Shown here one piece after another: positions 21,731-31,617 of a stretch of 64,000 nt of DNA. The position numbers and the translations under genes were made by a program. This DNA is from Posidonia oceanica (Eukaryota > Streptophyta > Magnoliopsida > Alismatales > Posidoniaceae): NCBI GenBank assembly GCA_037176725.1, contig JAZBRS010000075.1:77440001-77504000 (forward strand), in the 5' to 3' direction. The notes beneath the pieces are model-generated. The model did not search any database, was not told where the DNA came from, and worked only from the letters and a program-made list of their open reading frames with translations. Position 1 is the first letter of the stretch, and every line of letters begins with the position of its first letter.

Positions 21731-23175
21731 AGGAAAGGTTATTAGAGTGATTGTGTTTTAAGTTGGGACCTTGATTAAGTTTTTTAATAATCGTTTTTGA
21801 TTAATTAATCGGGTTCAAAGAGGTTTGGTTTTGATTAGGGTTTTTAGAGTTTGTTTATCTTGATTTGTCTTTGATTTTGATTAAATGTTTGTTAAGTCTT
21901 TTAAGTTGTTTTCTAATTATGTTTTCCTTGTTAAGTTCCTGGGGTGTTAATTAGGATTTTTCTGAAGTTTGTTTCAAACTAATTAGGGTTGGTTTTGTAT
22001 TTTGGATTTTGGTCCTCTTTTCTTGCTTAAATCTTTTGGGTTTGCTTTTGATTTTTGTTTGTTAGGTTCTTTTAATTAATTTCTTCTTTTGTTAGGTCTT
22101 CTTGTTAGATTTTTAGTTAGGTGTTTTTGGATCATTTTTCCTCTTTTTTTATTTGGTTTTTTTTTGTGCTCTTCCTCTTATATTTGTTAGGTTTCTTCTT
22201 TTTTCTTAATTAATTGTCTTGGCATTTTTTAATTGTTTTCTTTTCTTTTTAGGAATTGTTTTCGATTGCTTTTTAGTAAGGTTCTCGCTTTGACTTGTTT
22301 TAAATGCTTTTCGGTTGGTTTTGCATTTTTAGTTGCATTCTTGATTTCCCTTTTTTGGTTGGATTTAGTTAGGCTTTTGTTTTTTAATTGTTTGGTTAGC
22401 TTTTTAATTATTTCTTTTTAGGGTTTCGACTTGTTTTCCTTTTGTTTTAGAGTTTTAAGGGTTTTCAAGGGTTTTTTGGAGGTTTAGTAAAAGAATAGAA
22501 GTGGAAATTAGAAAGGAGAGGGAAAAGGAGAAATGGAGGAATAAATAGGAAAAAGAGGAGTTGAAAGAAAGTAATTTTTTGAAAATCAAAGAAAATGGTA
22601 AAAATAAGATAAAAATAGGAATAAGGTTGAGAACAGATGGAAGCACAAGGAGGGCCCACAGTCAGGCAAAAAAGAGGGAGAAAAGGAGGTTAAAAGAGGG
22701 AGGATAATCAGGAGAGAGAGAGGAGAGAGAAAAGGATAATCCAAGAGAGAGAAAAGGATAATTTGGTCAAAAGGAGGTCTTAGAGGTTTTGGAAAGGGGT
22801 GAAATTTGGTGGGTGTGTAGTCCAGGGTCTCTAGTCTTGGTCCCAGAGTTTTGGTTTAGTTTTGAGAAAGTATTGGAGGGGTTTTGAGGTGTAGAAAAAG
22901 GGCAGTTTTGCCTAAGTTTCCTAGGGTTTTTAGGAGTGGTTTTGGTCTGAGATTTTAAGGACTTTTTGGTGGATTTGTTAAGTCAGGGATGGTGAGTTTT
23001 CCTATGGATTTTGGGTAGTTTTCGGATTCGGGAAAGGGGGGTAATCCTAGGTTGAGTTTGGACTTGTTTTGAGGGGAAAGATGAAGAGAATGGCGTGAGT
23101 TTGGACCTAGGTTTGGGTTCAGAAGCCACCAGAAGATTCCGATCGATCCGGGCCTGTCAAAATGGGGTGTCAACA

Positions 23176-23191
23176 GATGCTCCTCCCTGAG
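23176..23191 (-). other. Polypurine tract of the Ogre-like element
   Basis: On the minus strand CAGGGAGGAGCATC lies directly before the 3' LTR start. The position and purine bias fit the plus-strand priming site of an LTR element. Confidence 0.65.
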
Positions 23192-23710
23192 CGAGGTCAA
23201 GTGAAGCGAGGCCGCTGCTCAGGGTTGACGAGACACCCCATCTGACCGGCGGGAGCAGAGGATTGCTATCGGCGTGAGCCACTTATTCGGCGGATGCGCC
23301 GGACGTCGTAGATCGTTGCCGCAATGCAAAGTGCAGGTGCAGATGGATGAAATGCGATGTATACGATGCATGCAAATGCGGATGCAATGCAAAAGTTAGT
23401 GCCAGAGTTAGTACCGATGGGGAAGCGGAAACAATGTGGGTGACGCGACCGAAGAGCTGGTGCAGCAGGGTGCTGGAAGGGAAGCTGCGGCGTGACGTGG
23501 AACTTGGTGGGAAGTCCAAACCTGTGCAGCAAAAAGGGAGCAAAAGGCTGCTAGCTCTTGCCCAAGGGAGCGAGCAAGCAAGGCGGCTGGAGCCGCGCAG
23601 AACAAAGGGGATAGCCTAAGCCACGAAGATGCGACAGGAGAGGGGGGCCCTCTCCTGGCGCGGAGGGATGCAGGGCTCTGTCTTTTGGAACGAAGTCGCG
23701 CGAATGGGGT
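23192..23710. other. Element 3' region, no gene recognised
   Basis: GC-richer sequence between the polypurine tract and the hairpin array. Overlapping short frames on both strands show no domain. Confidence 0.5.
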
Positions 23711-24555
23711 GATAAGTTATCGGACTTATCAGCCGGGGGGATGAGTTTCGGATCATCATCCGAGAGTGATAGTTTACGGTCCTATCAACCGGAAGCGATA
23801 ATTTACGGTCCTATCAACCAGAAAGGGCAAACCATGAGTGATAGTTACTGGATATCAGCCGTATAACATAATTGCAAGCGATAGTTTTGGTTATCAGCCT
23901 AGGATGAGTTTTGGATCATCAGCAAGAGAATGATAGTTTACGGTCCTATCAACCGGAAGGTGCAATTATGAGGGATAGTTACTGGATATCAGCCGTATAA
24001 CGCAAACCCGGGATAGTTTTGGATATCAGCCCATGATGAGTTTTGGATCATCAGCCAAGAGCGATAGTTTACGGTCCTATTAACCGGAAGTGATAGTTTA
24101 TGGTCCTATCAACCGGAAAGGGTGTTTGTGAGTGATAGTTACTGGATATCAGCCGTATAATGCAATTGCGAGCGATAGTTTTGGTTATCAGTCCAGGATG
24201 AGTTTTGGATCATCAGCCAGAGAATGATAGTTTACGGTCCTATCAACCGGAAGGTGCAATTGCAAGGGATAGTTACTGGATATCAGCCGTATAACGTAAT
24301 TGCCAGTGATAGTTTTGGTTATCAGCCTATGATGAGTTTTGGATCATCAGCCAAGAGTGATAGTTTACGGTCCTATCAACCGGAAGCGATAGTTTACGGT
24401 CCTATCAACCGGAAAGGGGCAATTACGAGTGATAGTTACTGGATGTCAGCCGTATAACACAACTGCGGGATAGTTTTGGTTATCAGCCCAGGATGAGTTT
24501 TGGATCATCAGCCAAGACAATGATAGTTTACGGTCCTATCAACCGGAAAGAGCAG
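23711..24555. repeat. Array A: short inverted-repeat units with varying arms
   Basis: Units follow the plan GATNN, 7-9 nt, NNATC, then usually ARCCG. Examples: GATAAG...CTTATC, GATGA...TCATC, GATAG...CTATC, GATA...TATC. Loops hold TTACGGTC, TTACTGGA or TTTTGG. Units are grouped into a higher-order repeat: GATAGTTACTGGAT starts at 23840, 23974, 24134, 24268 and 24431, so spacing alternates near 134 and 160-163 bp. Arm changes on one side are matched on the other in most units. The array ends at a (GATT)n run (24556-24588). Confidence 0.85.
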
Positions 24556-24588
24556 TGATTGTTTGATTGATTGATTGATTGATTGATA
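24556..24588. repeat. (GATT)n microsatellite
   Basis: About six GATT units separate array A from array B. Confidence 0.9.
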
Positions 24589-25245
24589 AGATATCGGACT
24601 TATCGGCCGGCAAAGAGGAGGTAGAGGAATGATAAGATATCGGACTTATCGGCCGGCAAAAGGAAAGAAATGATAAGATATCGGACTTATCGGCCGGCAA
24701 AAGGAAAGAAATGATAAGATATCGGACTTATCGGCCGGCAAAAAGGAAAGAAATGATAAGATATCGGACTTATCGGCCGGCAAAAGGAAAGAAATGATAA
24801 GATATCGGACTTATCGACTGGCAAAAGGAAAGAAATGATAAGATATCGGACTTATCGGCTGGCAAAAGGGAAGAAATGATAAGATATCGGACTTATCGGC
24901 TGGCAAAAGGGAAGAAATGATAAGATATTGGACTTATCGGCCGGTAAAAGGGAAGAAATGATAAGATATCGGACTTATCGGCTGGTAAAAGGGAAGAAAT
25001 GATAAGATATCGGACTTATCGGCCGGCAAAAGGGAAGAAATGATAAGATATCGGACTTATCGGCCGGCAAAAGGAAAGAAAGGAATGATAAGATATCGAA
25101 CTTATCGGCCGGCAAAGAGGAAAGAAATGATAAGATATCGGACTTATCGGCCGGCAAAAGGAAAGAGAGGAATGATAAGATATCGGACTTATCGGTCGGC
25201 AAAGAGGAAATAACAGAACGATAAGATATCAGACTTATCGACCGG
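24585..25245. repeat. Array B: 41-46 bp tandem repeat with hairpin core
   Basis: GATAAGATATCGGACTTATC followed by GGCCGGCAAAAGG repeats about 16 times; the first starts are 24585, 24631, 24672, 24713 and 24755. Each core contains GATAAG and its complement CTTATC around an 8-nt loop. It is the homogenised form of one unit type seen in array A. Confidence 0.93.
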
Positions 25246-25300
25246 CAAAATGAGGAAAGGGACGATATGGATGAGATACTGCAGGACATCTGAAAAGATG

Positions 25301-25327
25301 CCCCTGGTATCAGGGTGATACCAGGGG
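25301..25327. repeat. Perfect 12-bp hairpin with 3-nt loop
   Basis: CCCCTGGTATCA (25301-25312), GGG, then TGATACCAGGGG (25316-25327), followed by TCAGCCGG. The trailing AGCCGG matches the tail of the array units, so this may be a related longer member. Confidence 0.92.
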
Positions 25328-25619
25328 TCAGCCGGAGCGTCCCCGGTATCAAAGAGCGAAGGATGGACAAAACTGACGTGTTTGTCAAACGAGCAGTTGA
25401 GGGGGTACCAGCCTGATGGAGACTCAGCTGGGGATGTCTGGCAGTAGGATTTGACGGCGCGGGTCCGCAGAGGCCCCAGAATCTGGGTCGTTTGCTGAGG
25501 ACTTTCCTGCATCATGTGGGCAACAAGTCGGGCCAGTGGTAAGGAGCATGGAATACATTAAGCAGCTTTGAAATGTGAGCAGCCAGTACAAAACACTTTT
25601 GCGTTGATAGAACTGTTGG

Positions 25620-26963
25620 TTACATGCCTGTGGTAGGCCAGAAAATACAACACAACTTGAAAGGAAACTGAGTGTCAACTGCATAATGGCTCAAGCTGGT
25701 TCGGGCCTTCTTTGATTTTCCAGTGTCAGGGAATAAGGGACCGTTTGGCGGGATTTCATTGATGGGCCAGAGGTCCTGTACCTCGGTGATGTACTCAGGG
25801 GTACACCCTACGCCTTTTGTAGCCGCGATGTCTATCGATCGCACTCCATGCCGCATCAGATCGGCAAGTTCCTTCGTTGGGGCAGTTGTACTGAGGGGGT
25901 ACGCTTGAAGGAGCCCAGGTGCTGTGCTGTCGATAAAGGCGTGCTGCTGAAAATCGAACTGGCGCATGACTCTGATAGGGTGATATTCCACCCCCGCGGT
26001 GAATCTTGGTAGTACAATCAGCCGCATGTCGCGTGTGCTGAAGAAGACAGTGAATGGTTCGGCCATAGAAGAGATGATGCGCCAGGTTACTGTGTCATCT
26101 GTCAGTCCTGATAGCTTCTCGTATTCTTCCTTGACGCTCTTAACTGTCTTGGCATGGCCGCTGTCGCAGTAGGCCTCGAAAGCATGTTCTTGGGGGCGCA
26201 GGAGGTCTATCTCGGTGTGTGCGGCTAGCCAGACCTGAATAAGTGCTCCGCAGCCATGAAAGTGGCGGCAGCGATGCGAAATGCGGTCCAATCCGCGGTA
26301 TGTTTCTGCCAGAACAACCGGTGCCAGGTCTATCTGGCGAGTCACCACAGCGACCTCGACGACCACCGTCGCCTTTCCATGGGTAAAGACCAGCTCGCCT
26401 AGGAAACGGGTAACAAATCCTCGGAGCCACAGTTCGTCTCCGAGTTCAGCGCGCTTTTCCACAGTATCATCAAAATATGCTAGGCGAAGTAGGGGCGTGG
26501 GCCCGCTGGTGCAAATCAGTCTTTGCTGGCAACTTCGGGTAGAGAGCCCAGTCAGCTGTTTCAGGACCGCAATATATCCGTCACGCCTCATGAAGATGGG
26601 CGGTCCCAAGATCTTGGAAAAGCCACAAATCCGGTGCACTTCCTCCAGTGTAGGTGTTAGTTCAGTTCTGCCAAAACGGAAGACATGGTGTGCCGGTTTC
26701 CAGAACCTCGCGGCAGCGCACAGAAGATGGCGGCTCACTTCTACATCAGCAACCTTCAGCAATTTGGTTGGAATGCCCCACAGGCGCAGCTTCTCGCAGT
26801 CATCTTGGGTAAGCTTGCCGATCCACTCTCGCAGGGTCTCGGAACAGTGTGTCGGGGTCACTAGAGTGGGGAAACCCATTGCGTGGATTGCAGAATGTTG
26901 GCAGATGGCTGTCACAAGATCTTCAGATACCTGTTGCCAAGACTGTGAATTATCAGATCTCAT
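25620..26963 (-). CDS. Extra ORF, plant-mobile-domain-like protein (DUF7745-like)
   Basis: A 447-codon open frame on the element's coding strand, between integrase and the 3' LTR. Residues about 60-140 contain EWIGKLTQDDCEKLRLWG, ARFWKPAHHVFRFGRTEL and TPTLEEVHRICGF, which match the plan of the aminotransferase-like plant mobile domain/DUF7745 proteins: a helix, an FW...F.F motif, then a TPT.EE box. No catalytic residues can be assigned and function is unknown. It is the longest uninterrupted frame in the element. Being intact while pol is broken suggests late capture or recent constraint; that is inference. It could also be counted as the lineage's additional ORF. Confidence 0.7.
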   Translation of the reverse strand: MRSDNSQSWQQVSEDLVTAICQHSAIHAMGFPTLVTPTHCSETLREWIGKLTQDDCEKLRLWGIPTKLLKVADVEVSRHLLCAAARFWKPAHHVFRFGRTELTPTLEEVHRICGFSKILGPPIFMRRDGYIAVLKQLTGLSTRSCQQRLICTSGPTPLLRLAYFDDTVEKRAELGDELWLRGFVTRFLGELVFTHGKATVVVEVAVVTRQIDLAPVVLAETYRGLDRISHRCRHFHGCGALIQVWLAAHTEIDLLRPQEHAFEAYCDSGHAKTVKSVKEEYEKLSGLTDDTVTWRIISSMAEPFTVFFSTRDMRLIVLPRFTAGVEYHPIRVMRQFDFQQHAFIDSTAPGLLQAYPLSTTAPTKELADLMRHGVRSIDIAATKGVGCTPEYITEVQDLWPINEIPPNGPLFPDTGKSKKARTSLSHYAVDTQFPFKLCCIFWPTTGM

Positions 26964-28167
26964 ATAGGCAGAAAGCTATTGAGGGAAAGCAGATTCTGAA
27001 GCTGGTAAGGACAGTTCAACACATTCAGCAGTAATATTCAGATCATGGCGATTAAACACATATAAGCAAAAGGATTCCGCTGGCATGGCGGGGATCGGTA
27101 GGAATCCTGGGTCGTCGCAGCCTGATGATGCCAACGCGTGCTGAGTAGGAGTACTGTCTCAGCGCTGGAGTAAGCTGTGCAAAGTAGAATGATTAGAGGG
27201 AGGGGAGATGACTGGAAATGCAAATGCATACGTGATCGGTGTAGTTTGCCCTCAGCATCGGGGGTGTTTTGGTGCCTGCTGTATAGGAAGGGAGCGGTCC
27301 CTGACTCACTGGACTCTACTCAGACTCCTAACTTGTTGGTGGCGCTCTAGGAAAGGGTGTTGATGATGCTTGGTGGTGGTGTAGAGAGGACGGGCTCCAT
27401 GTCAAACTCTCAAGGACTTACACTCACTCCTACCTTTTCCTTCCCTTTTTTATGTTGGTGTGCAGAGCTCTCCTCATTCCCATTTTGGAAACAAGGAAGA
27501 CCTGACCTGAACTTTGACTCTTTTCTGGGGTAGGTGAGAGGTGCGGGATTACCCTGCCTGCCTTCTCTTTTTTTCTTTTTTTTTTTCCTTTCGGAGTGGG
27601 CTTTTGTTCCTCTCCTTTTCCTTTTTTATCATTCTCTTTTTTGCTGTTTTTTTTTCTTTTTTTTTCTTTTTTTTTTCTTTTTTGCTTGCAGGTCTCCGCT
27701 ATTCTTACCATAGAGGAAATGGGGGTCAGGGCCTTTTGGGGACTGGCTCTCTCTTTCTTTCTTTTCTTGTGCATCTAGGCTTAGACATGTATTATTTCCT
27801 AGCTAATGCCTAGCATTCTTCCAGGAGTGTAAGTCCTTAGGTGTTTGGGCATTTCGCTCGCTCTCACTGAGTAGTGGCTCCCTCACTAGCTAAGATGTTT
27901 AAGTGGTGTCAGGTGAGGTCGGGAGACCCCTTCCGCAGCAGGCAAGCACCTCCGGTTTTCATCACCGGGCAATATGCAATGCGTGATTTGATGAGGATTG
28001 TAAAAGTGGTGAAAAATGGAATGCACGGGAGTGCAGTAATGACAGAAAATGCAGGAGATCGGATGAACTGGTGTGTGGGGGAGATAAGGTGAAAGATAGG
28101 TACAAAAGTGTGCGAGTGGTGGGAGTATAACAAGGTGGGAGGAAGGGTCCGCAATGGTTACTCTCAG
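26964..28167. other. Spacer between pol and extra ORF
   Basis: No domain was recognised. A pyrimidine tract on the plus strand (about 27565-27690, T-rich with CTTTT runs) makes a Lys-rich minus-strand frame that I do not regard as a gene. Promoter or splice signals for the extra ORF may lie here. Confidence 0.5.
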
Positions 28168-29385
28168 CTACTGATAGTACTTCTTGAGGTAGCACAAGTT
28201 GACCGGCTCGGACTGCTCGACCTGGTCCATGTCCTCAAGAGTTACTGCGCCGCCTGAGAAGATCTATTTAACCATGAAGGGGCCACGCTAGTTAGGTCGG
28301 AATTTGCCTCGACCGTCGAGTAAATGAATGGCGCGCAGAACGAGATCTCCTGGCTGGAAGCTTCTGGGCCAGACTTTCTTCAAGAACGCTCTAGCCATTC
28401 GTTTCTGGTAACAGTGAGCATTATGCATAGCTTGTAGTCTGTGCTCATCAATCAGATTCAGTTGGATGCAGCGGTCTTCGACCCATTCTGCCTCTTCCAA
28501 CTCAGCTTCTTGTAGGATCCGTAGTGAGGGGATCTCTACTTCGACGGGTAATACCGCTTCCATGCCGTATACCAGAGAGTACGGGGTGGCTCTTGTTGAG
28601 GTCCGGATTGATGTCCTGTACGCCCAGAGTGCGTACGGGAGCTTATCATGCCAGTCCTTGTGGGTTTCTGCCATCTTCTTCATGATCTTGATGATGTTTT
28701 TATTAGCAGACTCCACTGCTCCATTCATCTGCGGCCGATAAGGCGAGGACCTGTGATGCTTGATCTTGAGACTCTACAGGAATTCCTCAGTTCTTTTAGC
28801 AATGAAGTTCGTGCCATTGTCAGAGATGATGGAGTAAGGGACCCCGTATCGGGCAACGATATTGTTCCTGATGAACTTTTCCGTTGCCGCTGCGGTGACT
28901 GTTCCGTAAGAGGCTGCTTCCACCCACTTAGTGAAGTAGTCAATTGCTACCATTATGAAGCGGTGGCCGTTTGAAGCAGCGGGATGTATTGCGCCAATGA
29001 CGTCGATCCCCCAGGTGGAGAAAGGCCATGGCGAGGACATGTTATGCAGCTGATGAGGGGGAGCCTTGATAAAATTACCATGGACTTGACAGTTGTGGCA
29101 TTTACGCACGAACCGGCAGCAGTCCGCCTCCATAGTTTGCCAGAAGTATCCTTGGAGCATGATCTTCTTGGCTAAGAGGACGCCATTCATGTGCGGGCCA
29201 CAGGTTCCTGCATGCACTTGGAGCATTAGCGTATCAGCCTCTGGCTTGTCCAGGCAGCGTAAAAGCATCTGATTGTACGACCTTCTGTACAGCTGCCCAG
29301 CCCCTAACACATATTTTGACGCCAGACGCGCCAAAGTTCTCCTATCTTCTGCAGTGGTGCCAGGCGGAAGGCTGCCGGATTCCAT
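28168..29385 (-). pseudogene. Ogre-like integrase, one frame with stops
   Basis: The zinc-binding part (CRFVRKCHNCQVHG) precedes the core with FSTWGIDVIG (first Asp) and SIISDNGTNF (second Asp); after an in-frame TAG at 28772, NGAVESANKN supplies the Glu. The C-terminal region has WHDKLPYALWAYRTS and ends KKYYQ then TAG at 28168. Further TAG codons lie at 28288 and 28264. All these parts share one frame, so the break is by nonsense changes only. The enzyme would insert cDNA into the host chromosome. Confidence 0.9.
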
Positions 29386-29392
29386 AAATGCT

Positions 29393-29941
29393 TTAATGTC
29401 GTGATACCATGGCCGCTCTTCTGCCGCAATGCGCGGGCTCCTCTATATAGGTGACTGACACATCTACCGTGCTATCTTCTGGTATACTGAGCCAGGATGC
29501 CAGGGTTGCTAGTGCGTCTGCATACGCATTCTTTGCTCTGTTCATGTATGTGAAGCTGATGCTCCTGAACTCTTCTATTAGCCTCAGGAGGCATTCGTGA
29601 TATGGCACAAATTTTGGGTCCTTTGTCTTCCAGTCGCCATTCACTTGAGAGATCACCAGTATGGCATCACCATGCACATGCAACTTCTGTGCCTTATGCT
29701 CGAGGGTGACTTTCAAACCCAGGATGCATGCTTCATATTCTGCCTCGTTGTTTGTGCATGGGAAAGTCAACTTCCTCGCAAAAGGAATCATCTGCCCCTG
29801 GGGCGTGGTTAACACTGCGCCTATGCCTCGACCCTTCTTGTTGACAGCGCCGTCAAAGTACAGCTGCCACTGCTCTTGCTCCTCAGGGTCTTTCTCCTCT
29901 GAGTCCTCCATTGCAAAGAGAATATCCTCGTCAGGGAACTG
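29393..29941 (-). pseudogene. Second RNase H domain (Tat-lineage)
   Basis: QWQLYFDGAVNKKGRGIGAV, NNEAEYEACILGL and the later ANAYADALATLAS-like segment give the DEDD-type order of an archaeal/plant-style RNase H. In the Tat lineage this extra domain follows the ordinary RNase H. It is in the same frame as the first RNase H, separated by TAG at about 29945. Confidence 0.88.
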
Positions 29942-29944
29942 CGT

Positions 29945-30589
29945 CTAGAGTAGCTGGTATTCAGGCAAAGGAAAATCCGTAAGGTGGTCTGCCATAGCCT
30001 GACCCTTCATAGACCTCTGTGTGACGAAGGTGATGTCGTACTGAGATAACAACACCTGCCATTTGACACATCTGCCCACCAAAGCCGGCTTTTGGAAGAG
30101 GAACTTGATAGGATCGTGCTGACACAAGAGCTGAACTGGGTACGCCATCATATAATGCCTCAGTTTCTGTGCGGCCCAGACAAGGGACAGACAGGTCTTC
30201 TCCATCGTGCTGTACTTGGCCTCGCATTCATTGAACTTCTTGCTCAAGTAGTAGATGGCGCGCTCCTTCCTACCAGATTCGTCGTGTTGGCCCAAAACGG
30301 CGCCCATGGAGTGCTGCGTGGTAGAAAGGTAGAGGAGCAAAGGTCTTCCTCGCGTGGGAGGGACCAGGACAGGAGGTTTGACCAGCAGTTGCTTGACTTT
30401 ATCAAATGCGACCTGGCATTCCTCGTTCCAGTTGATTTGTGCGTTCTTCTTCAGGAGTTTGAAAATGGGCTCGCAGATGGACGTAAGCTGTGCAATGAAA
30501 CGACTGATATACTGTAAACGCCCAAGTAGGCCTCGAACCTCCTTCTCGGTTCTAGGGGGTGGCATGTCCACGATGGCTTTTGCTTTCAA
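29945..30589 (-). pseudogene. First RNase H and RT connection domain
   Basis: The segment starts with KAKAIVDMPPPRTEKEVRGL, the usual RT thumb/connection, then RGRPLLLYLSTTQHSMGAVL and YLSKKFNECEAKYSTMEKTC of Gypsy RNase H. It is one frame away from RT. Comparison with the usual GIEVDP junction suggests loss of one C near 30587. Confidence 0.88.
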
Positions 30590-31617
30590 CGGTCCACTTC
30601 AATCCCCCTTTGGCTAACAATGTAGCCCAGAAGTTTGCCAGACGAAACCCCAAACACGTATTTACTGGGGTTAAGCCTCAGCCTGTATTTTCTCAAACGG
30701 TCAAAGAGCTTCTTCAGGCAAGCAAGGTGATCCTCAGGCTCTTTGGTCTTTGCAATCACGTCATCTACATAGACATCCACTTCTTGGTGCATGAGGTCGT
30801 GAAAAAGTGTGGTCATGGCCCTTTGATAAGTTGCGCCAGCGTTCTTCAATCCAAACGGCATAACTTGATAACAGAAGACCCCCCAGGGGGTGATGAATGA
30901 GGTCTTTTCCATGTCTTCCTCTGCCATTTTGATCTGATTATAGCCGGATAAGCCGTCCATAAAGGATAGCATCTTGTGGCCTGCAGTGTTGTCGACCAGG
31001 ACGTCAATGTGAGGCAATGGGAAATCGTCCTTGGGACTTGCCTTGTTCAGGTCCCTGTAGTCGATACATATCCGGATCCGGCCATCTTTCTTGGGCACCG
31101 GCACGATGTTCGCAAGCCACTCAGGGTAAAGGACAACCTTCAGAAAATTGACATCAAGCTGCTTCATTATCTCTTCCTTGATCATGAGCAACCACTGTGG
31201 TCGCCATCTTCTCAGTTTCTGCTTTACCGGCTTGGCGTCTGGCTTCAAGGGCAAGTTATGGACCACTATTTCGACATCAAGGCCAACCATGTCTTCATAA
31301 GTCCAGGCGAAGACATCTGCATACTCTTTTAGGAACGCAATGAACTCTATTCTGGCCTGAGGCGATAGTAGGGCACTGATGCGGACTTCTTTGGTTTCTT
31401 CGGCTGTGCCGAGGTTAACCACCTCTGTTTCTTTCTCAACATGCAGGTTGGGACTTTCTGGATCATCGTCATAAGGCCGGAACTCAGGCGATGGGTCATC
31501 ATTCTCATCCTCGCCTGTATTGTCTTCTTCTCCATATGCAACAAGTTCCAAGAGGGTCTCCTTTTCGAATGTGGGGTCTGTTACGTCGAAGGAGTGTAGA
31601 TGTTCTGCTTCTTGGCC
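30586..31617 (-). pseudogene. Ogre-like reverse transcriptase
   Basis: Motifs in order: WLANIVPVPKKDGRIRICID, YRDLNKASPKDDFPLPHID, SFMDGLSGYNQIKM, VMPFGLKNAGATYQRAM and DVYVDDVIAKTK with the YVDD active site. The RT core itself is open. The first Met is at 31551 but the open frame reaches back to the TAG at 31618; upstream in the same frame is the linker. The product copies the element RNA into DNA inside particles. Confidence 0.92.

Larger units (their letters stand above)
17241..23175 (-). repeat. 3' LTR of the Ogre-like element, 5.9 kb
   Basis: This is the full-length LTR copy. Plus-strand order: a block containing GGAGTCGCCACC, a 30-33 bp minisatellite (17925-18785), an A-rich section with recurrent ATGCAATTTT (19140-19930), a GC-rich section (20090-21480), a purine tract (21480-21730), a T-rich section (21740-22450) and a block ending GGTGTCAACA. 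Long frames inside it, such as 20328-21170 minus, look compositional. Confidence 0.92.

Noticed and set aside
21294..21761. 155-codon Lys/Arg-rich plus-strand frame
   Set aside because: It results from the purine tract in the LTR and is duplicated with the LTR (39857-40324); it runs opposite to the element's coding strand.
24585..25245. Regular repeats resembling a CRISPR array
   Set aside because: The spacers are not unique, the units are near-identical throughout and no cas genes exist; this is a eukaryotic retrotransposon tandem repeat.
27430..27813. Lys-rich (minus) and Phe-rich (plus) frames
   Set aside because: Both are generated by the pyrimidine tract at 27565-27690.
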